Notes: generated by a model from the letters alone, not told the origin. A DNA stretch of 64,000 nucleotides from G963676095 sp963676095 (GCA_963676095.1 OY781040.1:3720001-3784000), one strand, 5' to 3'; shown: positions 1-9,272, numbered from the stretch's first letter. A program made the numbers and translations.

Positions 1-1
1 T

Positions 2-331
2 GAAAACCAGCCCGTACCACGATTTTCCCAGTACCTTTTGGTCCAGCAATTCTTCTTTTTCAGGATCGATCAGCTGTACAGACTGGGTGCTTTGTCCGTT
101 GTTGGTCACGGCCAGGTATTTCCCGGACCGGCTTAGCTGTATGTTCAGCGGAAGGTCGCCCAATGGCAGTGATCTTCCTGCCGGGCTTAATTTCCATCCG
201 TTAGGCAGGAGTACCTGTTTTGTTTCCTGATCTTTACCGGGAACCTGCGCCCGGGAACCAGAAGCAATAAATAACCAGATTCCCGCTGTAACAAGTGCAC
301 GGCAAGTGATATTCATAAATCGGCTCATCAT
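2..331 (-). CDS. YncE-type beta-propeller protein, probably fused to an alkaline phosphatase domain (N-terminal part only)
   Basis: This gene begins at 331 (ATGATGAGC; a second in-frame ATG lies at 328) and runs off the left edge, so about 110 residues are visible. They show a hydrophobic signal peptide ending near SGSRAQ, then the segment LPNGWKLSPAGRSLPLGDLP and the propeller-like stretch IQLSRSGKYLAVTNNG. This opening is typical of the Bacteroidota proteins that join a YncE-like beta-propeller to an alkaline-phosphatase-superfamily domain; the phosphatase half would lie outside the window, so the fusion is inferred. The protein should be exported to the periplasm. It follows the gene ending at 340 by only 8 bases, so the two are likely co-transcribed. 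Confidence 0.6.
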   Translation of the reverse strand, partial: MMSRFMNITCRALVTAGIWLFIASGSRAQVPGKDQETKQVLLPNGWKLSPAGRSLPLGDLPLNIQLSRSGKYLAVTNNGQSTQSVQLIDPEKEELLDQKVLGKSWYGLVF

Positions 332-339
332 AAGAAAGA

Positions 340-1176
340 TTAAGATCCGGACAGGTTAAAGATGATCCGGGCCCTTATGGTAAGTCCTGTTTGGGAAGGA
401 AGCTCCCGGATAGCATCCGGATTGGTCAGTTCGCTATGTGTGGCGTACATAACCGGTCCGCCCGCCGCAGAAAATGTGAACCTGGAATGATTGGGGATCA
501 GGTTAATAGTAGGTCCCACCAGCAGTTTTGCTCCCCCTTCAGCTTCTTCTTCGTCCCAAAAGCCTTCAAGGTCTTCGCCAACAGCCTCGATCCCTCCGTA
601 TAAACTACCTCCAAAATGATACTGAAGCCCCATGCTGGTTATGACATCGATGGCATCCCGGTCGCTCGCGAACGATTTTTCAAGTAATAAATTACCTCCG
701 ACCTTCCACCGGAGAACATCGAAAGACATGGTAATCCGGCTTAACAGCGACTTTACATCGCTGTAGTCGCGGCTAACCCCTAACCCCGCCCCCAGGCGGA
801 GCCCCTCAGGTTTCCTTTTCCCTATAAAATCGCGTATTACCTCAATCTGCTGGGCGCTTGCTGCATTGTCCCCATCAGGTATGCCCAATGCCGTATAGGC
901 GTATAAGGTTAGTTTTGATCCCAGGTAACCTTTCAGTGAAAATTGTTGTCCCACGCCATCATACCCGAAAGGCCCCTCAACCCTTTCTCCGTAGCTTCCC
1001 AGGTAATTGACGCTCCAGGTCTGATCTTCTTCTGTAAGTGTTGTTACAGAAAACAGGAACGGTTCGGGCGTGTCCGCCGGTTCATAGAGTCCGTTCTTCT
1101 CTGTTATTTGTGCCACCGCCGTTATCCCGATCGTCAGGTACAGCAGCAGGAAAATGATTTTTTTATTCATAAACAT
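340..1176 (-). CDS. Predicted exported outer-membrane-type protein of unknown function
   Basis: The 278-residue product starts MFMNKKIIFLLLYLTIG and has a signal peptide cut near AVAQ (residue 22). The rest alternates short hydrophobic and polar segments with many Gly and aromatic residues (for example QQFSLKGYLGSKLTLYAYTA and MGLQYHFGGSLYGGIEAVG), the pattern of a small outer-membrane beta-barrel. I do not recognise a named family. A start at the second Met (1170) is equally possible. It is the first gene of a likely two-gene unit with the YncE-type gene downstream, and the three phased palindromes at 1468-1545 lie in its upstream region, so it may be controlled from there. Confidence 0.6.
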   Translation of the reverse strand: MFMNKKIIFLLLYLTIGITAVAQITEKNGLYEPADTPEPFLFSVTTLTEEDQTWSVNYLGSYGERVEGPFGYDGVGQQFSLKGYLGSKLTLYAYTALGIPDGDNAASAQQIEVIRDFIGKRKPEGLRLGAGLGVSRDYSDVKSLLSRITMSFDVLRWKVGGNLLLEKSFASDRDAIDVITSMGLQYHFGGSLYGGIEAVGEDLEGFWDEEEAEGGAKLLVGPTINLIPNHSRFTFSAAGGPVMYATHSELTNPDAIRELPSQTGLTIRARIIFNLSGS

Positions 1177-1673
1177 TTTGTTTTTATTTCTCTATCTCGT
1201 CCTGATTTATTTACGAAACTGTTGGCCTTCACGGAAAAGATCTCTCCGTATATAAAGAAAGACGAAAAAATTAAAACTGTTGTAAATTTTATATTAAGGA
1301 AATCCGTTTTAGTTTTAAGAATACATGATATTGCATTCCAAATGAATTCTTCTGCAACTTCTTTTGCTTTCATTATCTGGTCAAACGATGTAATTAAACG
1401 GTCATGGGCATATTTGCATCAGATTTACAGGAGATCGTTGACCTGATTTCAGTATAAAGATAAAGTTTGATGCGCATCGGATAAAAAAGTTTTCCGTGTA
1501 AATGAAAAGTTTGATGCGCATCAAATTATAAACTGATGCGCATCAGACTTCAAGATTCCCCGGGAATCTTAATCAAAATACACGTAAATAAAAGATCAGT
1601 TCTTTAGCTCCCTTATCGTAAAGACACTGGAACTGATTCTGTCATCTTCCTGTTTCTACTCCTGAATAAACGG
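1177..1673. other. Intergenic region with palindromic sites; no convincing gene
   Basis: These about 500 bases separate two minus-strand genes. Short open frames exist here (for example a 68-codon frame at 1167-1373, minus), but they show no signal peptide, domain or start signal and overlap the next gene. What is visible is a cluster of symmetrical sequences: three copies of a 12-base palindrome (1468-1545), a 19-base palindrome (1552-1570) and an 8-base inverted repeat (1595-1602 with 1630-1637). On the minus strand TATCTTTA (1462-1455) resembles a -7 element and lies next to the first palindrome. Confidence 0.6.
1468..1545. promoter_or_regulatory. Three phased copies of the palindrome TGATGCGCATCA (candidate operators)
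   Basis: The copies start at 1468 (TGATGCGCATCG, one mismatch in the last base), 1512 (TGATGCGCATCA) and 1534 (TGATGCGCATCA). The start-to-start distances are 44 and 22 bases, about four and two helical turns, so all three would face the same side of the DNA. A half site (TTTGCATCAG) occurs at 1413-1422. Such symmetry and spacing point to a dimeric regulator binding cooperatively upstream of the gene at 340-1176. I cannot name the regulator family. Confidence 0.6.
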
Positions 1674-2513
1674 TTATTTAAATTCAGCTTTAATCATGAC
1701 CGGCTGATGATCGGATGGATATTTTTGTTCGTAACTGTCTGTCAACACTCCGTATTTAAGTACCTTGAACTGGTCGCTGACAAAGATGTAATCGATGCGT
1801 TCGTCCATTGGCGCATTAAAGTTGAAGTTGTTGAATGTGCCTACCGGTCCGTAGGGGGCCATTTCGCTTACTTCGCGGGAATCGTGCAGCAATGAAGACA
1901 GTATCTTTATTTGTTCCGTCTCCGGTGTCGAGTTGAAATCTCCCACACAGATAGCAGGAAAGGATCCGGCTATTTCCTTAATTTTCGAAACCATCAGTTT
2001 CCCTGAATTTATCCGGGCCACTTCTCCTTTATGGTCGAAGTGGACGCAGAAAAAGAAAAATTCTTTTCCGGTTTCCTTGTCTTTTAACTTTGCCCAGGAG
2101 CAAATCCTTTTACATACGGCATCCCATCCGAATGTCGGTTTATCCGGAGTTTCACTTAACCAGAAATCGCCGTTTTTTTCGAGCTCGAAGCGGTTTTTCC
2201 TGTAAAAGATAGCAGAATGTTCTCCTGCTTCTTTTCCATCGTCCCTGCCTTTGCCAACCCAGGCATATTCTTTCATTTCAGAAAGGTCGTTCAGCATATC
2301 GATCAGCCCTTCTTCCGTTCCGAAAATATCGAACCCGTGGAAACGGATCAGCCCTTCGACATGCGATTTCCGGTTAGGCCAGGCATTTATGCCATCATCG
2401 GGATTATTATAACGGAGGTTGTAGGTGGCCACCACGAACGGTTCACCCTTTTTTGCATCGACGGATGATGCCGTCCATACGAACAGTAAAATGAATAATA
2501 GATATTTGTACAT
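1674..2513 (-). CDS. Secreted endonuclease/exonuclease/phosphatase (EEP) family hydrolase
   Basis: The 279-residue protein has a signal peptide (residues 1 to about 20, ending SVDA) and the full set of EEP (DNase I-like) motifs: TYNLRYNN with Asn32, GTEEGL with the metal-binding Glu67/68, CVHFDHKGE with His158 and Asp160, GDFNSTPE with Asp192 and Asn194, RIDYIFVS with Asp241, and YPSDHQPV with Asp268-His269. Members cut phosphodiester or phosphomonoester bonds in nucleic acids, inositol phosphates or lipids using Mg2+; the substrate cannot be read from sequence. It is exported, so an extracytoplasmic substrate is expected. It lies 135 bases behind SusD, separated by a strong hairpin, and probably belongs to that SusCD locus. 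Length is normal for the family. Confidence 0.9.
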   Translation of the reverse strand: MYKYLLFILLFVWTASSVDAKKGEPFVVATYNLRYNNPDDGINAWPNRKSHVEGLIRFHGFDIFGTEEGLIDMLNDLSEMKEYAWVGKGRDDGKEAGEHSAIFYRKNRFELEKNGDFWLSETPDKPTFGWDAVCKRICSWAKLKDKETGKEFFFFCVHFDHKGEVARINSGKLMVSKIKEIAGSFPAICVGDFNSTPETEQIKILSSLLHDSREVSEMAPYGPVGTFNNFNFNAPMDERIDYIFVSDQFKVLKYGVLTDSYEQKYPSDHQPVMIKAEFK

Positions 2514-2572
2514 GTTGATTTAGATTTATTATATCCTGACCGGAAAATTAATCATTTTAAATTTTTTTAAGC

Positions 2573-2605
2573 CGTTCCCTTCCGTAAAAAATGCGGAAGG
2601 GAACG
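2573..2605. terminator. 12-bp perfect hairpin between susD and the EEP gene
   Basis: The arms CGTTCCCTTCCG (2573-2584) and CGGAAGGGAACG (2594-2605) are perfectly complementary, with a 9-base A-rich loop. In the minus-strand transcript no U-run follows, so it is not a standard intrinsic terminator. It may protect the 3' end of the susCD part of the message or lower expression of the downstream gene. Confidence 0.6.
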
Positions 2606-2648
2606 ATATTGGTACAACGCAGAAGATCCGGAGACCTTCACCATGAGG

Positions 2649-4409
2649 TTACCAGCCTTCGTTTTGAGTAAGGTTGGGGTTCTCTACAATCGCCGATGAA
2701 GGTATCGGGTAGTAATATTTTTTATCCTCCCAGTACCTGGGGTCATTGTCGAGCCAGGTCAGTTCGCCGTAAGTACCGTTTTTCAACCCCCTGGAGTTGG
2801 TCACCCCGCTTACGGTTGGCGCAACATTCACCACTTCCACATTATCCATGCTCAGGCTTGCGTTTTGAGTGAAAACCACGTCGTCTGTTCCATCCTCGTT
2901 CAGGTCCATGGCTACATCCAGTTTCGGGACGTAGAAACCGTTCCATTCCATTTCCATGAGTTCCCCTCTCTTCCAGCGGAGCAGGTCGCGGAACCGGAAC
3001 CCTTCGAATACCAGTTCGATTGCCCGTTCTCTCCGGACCTCAAGGATTACCGGGTCGGTGATGTCCGGAAAATAATTGGTCTGAAGATAGGTATCGGCTA
3101 TGGTCGGTTTGGCATCCAGCCCGGAAGTAATCCCCGCACGGCTGCGCAGCACCCCAATTGTTTCTGCCCATTCGGCATCGGTCAGGGTTCCCAGTTCCGC
3201 TTTGGCCTCGGCATAGTTCAGCAGGATTTCTGCATAACGCATCAGCGGGATGGAGTTGTAGTTGTTATCGTCGGCATCGTAGTACATGTCGTCCAAGACG
3301 TACTTGATCGGCTGATAGCCGGTATAGGTATAAGAGAACACCGGAGGGGCGGCAACGGTAACGCCGCTGTTAATGCGGGTATAGTCTCCCAGGCGGATCG
3401 TCTGCTGCAGCCGTTTGTCCCTGTTTTTAACCTCGTCCATGAACGTCATGGATTCGTATCCGGATGTACTGGTAAAATCAGTTCCGTCTGTTTTCAGGTA
3501 GGTGTTGACAAAAGTCCGGCAAAGGCTTACCCTGCTCCCGTAGGTCGAGCTGGTCCACCACCAGTTGGCATCATTTGTCACGCCAAGGTCCGGATCACAG
3601 ACATCGGCCAGCATCACTTCAGACGACACCGGACTTTCACTGATGAAAAGATCGCGGTAGGGCTGGTTGCCGGACGTATTGATCGAAAAGCCGGAATCGT
3701 CCATAACCTCTTTTGCGGCATCGGCCGCCTCGGTAAGCCAGGTACCGGCAGTCGAAGTCAGTCCGAGTTCTGTGTGGTATTTCCGGAAAGTACCTTCAAA
3801 CAGGCAAATCCTCGATTTAAATCCTAAAGCCACGTATTTGGTAACCAGCGACCGGGTGTCGTCTTCCTGCGTGATGTTCTTAACAGCGAAGTCCAGGTCG
3901 GCCAGCACCGAGTCCATTACCAGCGTCCGTGAATCGCGTGCAGCATATAAATCCGGATCGTCCGGTTCCATGGCTTTGTTGATCCAGGGCACGTCGCCAA
4001 AGCGGACTACCTTCTGAAAATAGAAATAAGCGCGGAAAAAATGGGCCAGTCCAAGGTAATTGTTCCGGGTATCCTCGTCCACATTCTCGTTGGTGCAGTT
4101 CTGGATAAAATAGTTGATGTTGCGCAGGTCTTCCCAGTCCCAACCCTCGCTTTCATCAGCAGTATAGGAACTTTTCCTCATAAAATCTGTTACGCTGCTT
4201 ACTACCGAGTAATCGCACATGACATCCTGTTTATGCGCTTCATCCTGATCCGGGAAAATACCGTAAAAAGAGTTCGTATAAGCTTCCAGTCCGCTTTCCG
4301 TACCGAAAACCTCATCGCTGGTGGCCGTGTCCTTAGGCAGTTCTTCCAGGTCGCAAGAAGAAAAAGCCGCCAGTATTATTGCTAGGTATATAAATTTTTT
4401 TAAGTCCAT
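2649..4409 (-). CDS. SusD/RagB-family nutrient-binding lipoprotein
   Basis: This 586-residue lipoprotein has a short signal peptide with lipobox FSSC (Cys19), followed by DLEELPKDTAT and SGLEAYTNSFYGIF, the typical SusD N-terminus. The SusD features FLGLAHFFRAYFYF-like (TPR helix, about 117-133), LMRYAEILLNYAEAKAELG and RRERAIELVFEGFRFRDLLRWKRGE near the C-terminus are all present. SusD proteins cap the SusC channel on the cell surface and bind the imported ligand. It sits 11 bases behind the SusC gene and is clearly its partner. Arginine codons are mainly CGG, CGC and AGG, the usage of most genes in this window. Confidence 0.95.
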   Translation of the reverse strand: MDLKKFIYLAIILAAFSSCDLEELPKDTATSDEVFGTESGLEAYTNSFYGIFPDQDEAHKQDVMCDYSVVSSVTDFMRKSSYTADESEGWDWEDLRNINYFIQNCTNENVDEDTRNNYLGLAHFFRAYFYFQKVVRFGDVPWINKAMEPDDPDLYAARDSRTLVMDSVLADLDFAVKNITQEDDTRSLVTKYVALGFKSRICLFEGTFRKYHTELGLTSTAGTWLTEAADAAKEVMDDSGFSINTSGNQPYRDLFISESPVSSEVMLADVCDPDLGVTNDANWWWTSSTYGSRVSLCRTFVNTYLKTDGTDFTSTSGYESMTFMDEVKNRDKRLQQTIRLGDYTRINSGVTVAAPPVFSYTYTGYQPIKYVLDDMYYDADDNNYNSIPLMRYAEILLNYAEAKAELGTLTDAEWAETIGVLRSRAGITSGLDAKPTIADTYLQTNYFPDITDPVILEVRRERAIELVFEGFRFRDLLRWKRGELMEMEWNGFYVPKLDVAMDLNEDGTDDVVFTQNASLSMDNVEVVNVAPTVSGVTNSRGLKNGTYGELTWLDNDPRYWEDKKYYYPIPSSAIVENPNLTQNEGW

Positions 4410-4420
4410 ATGATCCGTGA

Positions 4421-7400
4421 TTAAAAAGTTACCGATAAACCTAAACTAATGCTTTTCAATAAAGGATAGTTGTACCCGTCCCCGCTGGTGCCGTTAGTAT
4501 TAAAATCCCTGTCTGAGCCGTAAATACTGGCCACATCGATGTCTTTTGTTGTTCGGTACAGGGGGGACCAGCACCAGAGATTTTCGCCGGAGATGTAAAT
4601 CCGGGCATTCTGTATCTTAGCCTTCGAAACCAGGTTTTGCGGGAGCGAATATCCAAACTGGATGTTTTTCAGTCTTATATAAGCAACACTCTGTAAGTAT
4701 CGGGTTTGTTCCACATCAAGTTCCCTGCTCCATCCGGCGACATATCCCCGGTACCGGGGAAGATAGGTATTGGGGTTATCTTCCGACCAGATTTTTCCTA
4801 ACTGCCATTTGGGTAGGTTGTTGTACGGACGGTTATATTGTCCCCAGAACGGACTTTCGTTGCTGGGGTACCAGTCTTGTTTACCGACTCCCTGAAAGAA
4901 AGCAGAGAAGAAAAAGTTATTCCAGTCCCCGTTCACGTTGAAACTATAGATATACCGGGGCTCGCTGTTCCCGATGATTTTCATATCGCCCGGGTCGCCG
5001 ACAGTTTTTTGTCCGTAGGTAATGGACCCGTCATTGTTGAGGTCCTTGAACTTGATATCACCCGGCAGATCAGTGCCGCTGGTACTGGCCTTGATCTGGG
5101 TCTGTACGGCAGAGTTGGCGACATCTTCTTCAGAAGTGAAAAAACCGTCAGTCACATAGCCCCAGATTTCACCTATTTTTTGTCCAACATAATAATCGCT
5201 CAGGTATTTGTTTGCATTATTATATTTGTCGATTTTAGAATGGTAATCGGCGAGGGTGGCCCTTATTCCGTAATGGAAAGGTTTCTTTTTCAGCATGAAA
5301 TGGTCGTTCCAGGAAAGGGTGATTTCAAATCCTTTCGTGGTCAGGTCGGCATAGTTCCCGTAAGGTTCGTCTGCCCCGAAAACGGCAGGAAGGGTCACGC
5401 CCACGGTAAACATGTCTGTGGTTTTGCGGATGTAGGCATCGCCGGAGAAACGCAGTCTGCCGGAGAGAAAACCCAGGTCTGTCCCCAGGTTCAGGGTTGT
5501 CGATTTTTCCCAGGTCAGGTTATCCGGAACAACATCCGGGTTGGTTGTTTTTTGTGGTAACTCCCCTCCCAGGACCCGGTCGGATTGTGCCATTGTGAAC
5601 GATTCCACGTAAGTATAAGGATCGACATTCCCGTTACCCAGTGAACCGTAGGAAGCCCTTATTTTGGCATCGGAGATGATTTTGTCGTTTACCTTCCAGA
5701 ACGGTTCTTCCGATAGCCTCCATCCTGCCGATACCGAGGGGAAGAAACCCCACTGTTCGTTTGTCGGGAACTTGGACGACCCGTCGTAGCGACCGTTTAC
5801 CTCCAGCAAATAACGATTGTCGTAAGCGTAGTTCAGACGAAAAAAACCGCCGACTACACGCCACTTCTCATATCCGCCGTTCAGGGTGATCGACTGACCA
5901 ATAGCCATGGAAATATCATCAGCATTTTCGAATAGCAGTCCGTTCCGTAAGGCATCCAGCTTGTTGTATTCCGACTGTTCATAATTGTAACCGGCCATTC
6001 CCTTGAAATAATGTTTGCCGATTGTGTTTTCGTAATCCCCGTAAACATTGGTCGCCAGGTAATCGGTACGTTCATTTTTCTTTTCGAAGTCATTGTAGCT
6101 GGTCCCTACATAAGCTGTTTCCCCCTCATAGATGCTGTAGGGGACCTGGACCCGACGCCTGTCGAAATCGTTATAGTAAGTCCTGAAGGTAAGGTCTCCT
6201 TTTAGGTGGGCCTTGTCTTTGAGAAAAGTAGCGGTAAAGCCGGTCGTGTTTTTTAACACGCGCCGATCATAACTCATGTAGTTTTTCCCGTAGTAATAGT
6301 CCCCGACTGTATAAGCCGCGGAAAAAGTCAGCGACCCATCGGGGTTCAGCATCGGAGCAACAGGGTGGGCTTCATCAGCAATATTTCTCCAGATACCGTT
6401 TCCTTCGCCGACATTCATGGGCATGCGGTAGTCCATTTTCGAATATTCCATGTTGTTGTCGATGATCAGCCAGTCGAAGGCTTTTAAAGACCCTTTGGCC
6501 CGCAGGTTTACGATGCTGTAGTCGTCCGGGTTGTAACGGAACAGGCCTTCCTGACTGTTTCTCCCTCCCGAGAGGTAGTAGTTGAGTTTTCCTGTGTTAC
6601 CGGAAACGGAAAGATTATTGTCGTTTGCTGTAAGGTGGTCTTTATAAAGCAGTTTGAACCAGTCGGTGCTGGCATAGTAATAATACCGGCCGTCACTTCC
6701 AACTTCTACATCCGAGAGCCCTTCCGCTTCCTTTTCCGCTTTTGTCATTCCGGAGCGTCGTTCCAGCTCGTCCAGCCAGTCAAGGGAGAAAGTCATTGTC
6801 TTGTTGATGTTTTGCGGATTGGCCGAATAATCATTCCAGGCGTGATAAGCTTCATAGAAGTTTTTGGCATATGTGTATCCGTCTGTAACTACATTTTCAA
6901 CCGCAGTGGGTTTCTTTACAGAGAAACTTCCGGTATAAGTTACCTTGAACTGGTCTTTTTTCGGGGTCTTTGTTGTTATCAATACCACCCCGAATGCACC
7001 ACGTGATCCGTAAACAGCGCATGATGAGGCATCTTTCAGTACTGTGACAGTGGCTATGTCTTCCGGGTTGAGCAGCTCCGGGTTTCCTTCCACTCCGTCG
7101 ATCAGCACCAGTGCGCTACCCCCCTGTCCGATCGATGTGGTACCGCGAATGTTGTACTCGGCCGTACGGTAAGGACGTCCGTCGGTCGTGGTAATGTTCA
7201 GGTTGGGTACCGTTCCCTGGAGCATCTGCGTCACATTGGGAACGGCGCGGTTCTCAAGTACTTCGCTGGTTACCTGGTCGACAGCGCCTGTCAGATTTTC
7301 TTTTTTCTGGGTTCCGTAGCCGACGATCACAATTTCTTTTACGCCCAGGTTGGCCTCCTCCATGGTGATGTCAATCGTCGTTCTCCCGGCTATGGTGATC

Positions 7401-7972
7401 TCCTGTTTTTTCATGCCTACGAACGAGAAAACCAGAATGTTGTCTTCTTCTTTTAACGATAAATGATAATTTCCGTCAGCATCTGTTATTGTCCCGATCG
7501 TTGTTCCCTTTATGGCGACCGATACGCCGGGAAGCGCTACTCCGTCCTTGTCCGTTACTTTCCCGGATACCGGACGTTGGTTTTCTGCATTTTCTGAACC
7601 TAAAGGTTTTGCAGGTGCATTTTCCTTAACGTAGATCGTACTGTTGATTTGTCTGAAGTTCAGGTTAAATTCATTGGCAACTTCTTTGAGCACATCCACT
7701 ACAGTCTGGTTTTTGTAGTCCAACGTGCTGGTCTGGGTTTTATCCAGAATTTTCGAATCATAGATAAAGACAAAGTCGGTCTGTCTTTCTATGGTCGAAA
7801 ATATTTGGCCAAGACCTGCTTTTTCCAACTCGACCGAGACCTTTACCTGTTCGATGCTTTGGCTCCTGGTTTGGGAGGCACTGACAAGCTGCAAGGTAAA
7901 AACCTGCAATAAAAAGATGTAAAACATCTGTTTTGATGCAAACATGAATTGCTTGAATAGTTTAACTTTCAT
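4421..7972 (-). CDS. SusC/RagA-family TonB-dependent outer-membrane transporter with STN signalling domain
   Basis: The 1183-residue receptor contains a signal peptide (to about residue 33), an STN (secretin/TonB short N-terminal) domain (about 45-117), a CarboxypepD_reg-like domain (about 134-205), the conserved EIVIVGYGTQKKENLTGAV region (213-231), a plug domain (about 225-340) and a 22-strand-type barrel ending in Phe. It imports a ligand across the outer membrane using TonB energy. The STN domain is the contact site for a FecR anti-sigma factor, and a FecR/ECF sigma pair lies directly upstream (8184-9830), so trans-envelope signalling of the Bacteroidota SusC/FecR type is expected. The substrate is unknown; neighbours include a phosphoesterase rather than glycoside hydrolases. 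Confidence 0.95.
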   Translation of the reverse strand: MKVKLFKQFMFASKQMFYIFLLQVFTLQLVSASQTRSQSIEQVKVSVELEKAGLGQIFSTIERQTDFVFIYDSKILDKTQTSTLDYKNQTVVDVLKEVANEFNLNFRQINSTIYVKENAPAKPLGSENAENQRPVSGKVTDKDGVALPGVSVAIKGTTIGTITDADGNYHLSLKEEDNILVFSFVGMKKQEITIAGRTTIDITMEEANLGVKEIVIVGYGTQKKENLTGAVDQVTSEVLENRAVPNVTQMLQGTVPNLNITTTDGRPYRTAEYNIRGTTSIGQGGSALVLIDGVEGNPELLNPEDIATVTVLKDASSCAVYGSRGAFGVVLITTKTPKKDQFKVTYTGSFSVKKPTAVENVVTDGYTYAKNFYEAYHAWNDYSANPQNINKTMTFSLDWLDELERRSGMTKAEKEAEGLSDVEVGSDGRYYYYASTDWFKLLYKDHLTANDNNLSVSGNTGKLNYYLSGGRNSQEGLFRYNPDDYSIVNLRAKGSLKAFDWLIIDNNMEYSKMDYRMPMNVGEGNGIWRNIADEAHPVAPMLNPDGSLTFSAAYTVGDYYYGKNYMSYDRRVLKNTTGFTATFLKDKAHLKGDLTFRTYYNDFDRRRVQVPYSIYEGETAYVGTSYNDFEKKNERTDYLATNVYGDYENTIGKHYFKGMAGYNYEQSEYNKLDALRNGLLFENADDISMAIGQSITLNGGYEKWRVVGGFFRLNYAYDNRYLLEVNGRYDGSSKFPTNEQWGFFPSVSAGWRLSEEPFWKVNDKIISDAKIRASYGSLGNGNVDPYTYVESFTMAQSDRVLGGELPQKTTNPDVVPDNLTWEKSTTLNLGTDLGFLSGRLRFSGDAYIRKTTDMFTVGVTLPAVFGADEPYGNYADLTTKGFEITLSWNDHFMLKKKPFHYGIRATLADYHSKIDKYNNANKYLSDYYVGQKIGEIWGYVTDGFFTSEEDVANSAVQTQIKASTSGTDLPGDIKFKDLNNDGSITYGQKTVGDPGDMKIIGNSEPRYIYSFNVNGDWNNFFFSAFFQGVGKQDWYPSNESPFWGQYNRPYNNLPKWQLGKIWSEDNPNTYLPRYRGYVAGWSRELDVEQTRYLQSVAYIRLKNIQFGYSLPQNLVSKAKIQNARIYISGENLWCWSPLYRTTKDIDVASIYGSDRDFNTNGTSGDGYNYPLLKSISLGLSVTF

Positions 7973-8183
7973 AATTTTGTAAAACTTATTGGATTTAAAA
8001 CAACTATTGTTTGGCCTGCATTGGTGTGGTAGCTGGTGCAGGCTTTCCTTTTTTCTTTTATCCGTGTATATTCTTCATTGGCTTTCCTTTTAAATTTTTT
8101 TTACGTATATCTTCTTCCTCCTAACGCAATTCAACAATTTAACCATTCAGCAAATGCATTCGATAGTTAAGTTTATTTACAAT

Positions 8184-9185
8184 TTATTTTGGATCGATGT
8201 AAATTGTCTTTTCATTTTCGAAATGATAGTTGAACCCGTACATGAACCCCAGTCCGTCGAGTATGGAATAGAGCTTCTTGTCTTTATAGCACCCGTTTAC
8301 CATGATGTCTTTTCTGATGTTTTCTTTTAAATAGATCTTTACGTTATACCAGCGTTCCAGTATTTTCATTACTTCTTCGAGGGAATCGTTGTTGAAACGA
8401 ATATTCCCGTCTATCCAGTCGTAATAGTTGCTGGCCACGACTTCCGATTTTTTGAGGTATTTCCCGATCGTGTCATAGGTTGCCTGCTCGTTTGGCAAGA
8501 GCATTACTTCTCTGAGGTTCCGGTTTGAGCGGTTTTCAACTTTTACTTTTCCTGTGGCAACGGTTACCGTAACATTTTCCTGCCTGAATGATTTTATATT
8601 GAAGGAAGTGCCCACGACTGTTGTCGAAAATTGGCCGCACTTTACGACAAAGGGATGATCCGGATCTTTCGTTACCTGGAAAAAAGCTTCCCCGGTGAGG
8701 GTCACTTTCCGTATAACCGGATCAAACTTTTCAGGATAGCTGATCGCGCTTCCGGCATTGAGCCGCACGATTGATCCATCGGGCAGGGTAACCCTGAGCT
8801 GTTCTCCAGGGGCCGATGATTTTGTAATTTCCCGGATCATGTTGTCTTTGTTGTTTTCCAAGGAAGGCTCTTTCACCCTGTGAAAAACCAGCGTGCCGCA
8901 TACCGCTGCCAGTAATCCCACTGCAGCAACCCTTTGCAGGTTTTTCCACAACCTGAATTTTTTACTGTTTCGTTTTATGGTCAGGTTGATTTTTTTTTCT
9001 GCTTCCGCTTCGTCAAAAAGGTATTCCTTTTCCATCGGAAGTTCCCAGATTTTTTTAATTTCGATATAAAGGTCGAGGTTTTCGGGTTTTTGAAGGAGCC
9101 ATGAACTGAAGTTTCTTTTTTCGTCAGGATTGGCCTCCCCGTTTAATTGACGGAGGATTATTCTTATTTTATCTGATTTTGTCAT
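8184..9185 (-). CDS. FecR-family anti-sigma factor
   Basis: The 333-residue protein has a cytoplasmic N-terminal part (1 to about 85) that would bind the sigma factor, one membrane segment (about 87-103, VAAVGLLAAVCGTLVFH), a periplasmic FecR domain (about 125-220, with LPDGSIVRLNAGSAISYP and GEAFFQVTKD) and a C-terminal DUF4974-type domain (about 258-330) that meets the STN domain of the receptor. It lies 87 bases behind the sigma gene and 211 bases ahead of the SusC gene. It should hold the ECF sigma factor inactive until the SusC receptor binds its ligand. Confidence 0.93.
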   Translation of the reverse strand: MTKSDKIRIILRQLNGEANPDEKRNFSSWLLQKPENLDLYIEIKKIWELPMEKEYLFDEAEAEKKINLTIKRNSKKFRLWKNLQRVAAVGLLAAVCGTLVFHRVKEPSLENNKDNMIREITKSSAPGEQLRVTLPDGSIVRLNAGSAISYPEKFDPVIRKVTLTGEAFFQVTKDPDHPFVVKCGQFSTTVVGTSFNIKSFRQENVTVTVATGKVKVENRSNRNLREVMLLPNEQATYDTIGKYLKKSEVVASNYYDWIDGNIRFNNDSLEEVMKILERWYNVKIYLKENIRKDIMVNGCYKDKKLYSILDGLGFMYGFNYHFENEKTIYIDPK

Positions 9186-9272
9186 AAATCTTCTTTGCCT
9201 CTATGACGCAAAACAGACAAGCACCCCCGAATAAGAAAATGTCAAGAAACGGTTAGAGAATGATTAAATCGG

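Noticed and set aside
1167..1373. 68-codon minus-strand frame upstream of the outer-membrane-type gene
   Set aside because: It overlaps the start of a better gene, shows no domain or start signal, and its composition is that of translated A+T-rich non-coding DNA.
943..1446. 167-codon plus-strand frame
   Set aside because: It is antisense to the 340-1176 gene for half its length and the remainder is non-coding in character.
2865..3827. 320-codon plus-strand frame inside susD
   Set aside because: It is a long shadow frame antisense to a well-supported SusD gene; its His/Val/Gly-rich product matches nothing and has no signal.
4838..5560. 240-codon plus-strand frame inside susC
   Set aside because: It is antisense to the SusC barrel, a common artefact in genes with high third-position GC.
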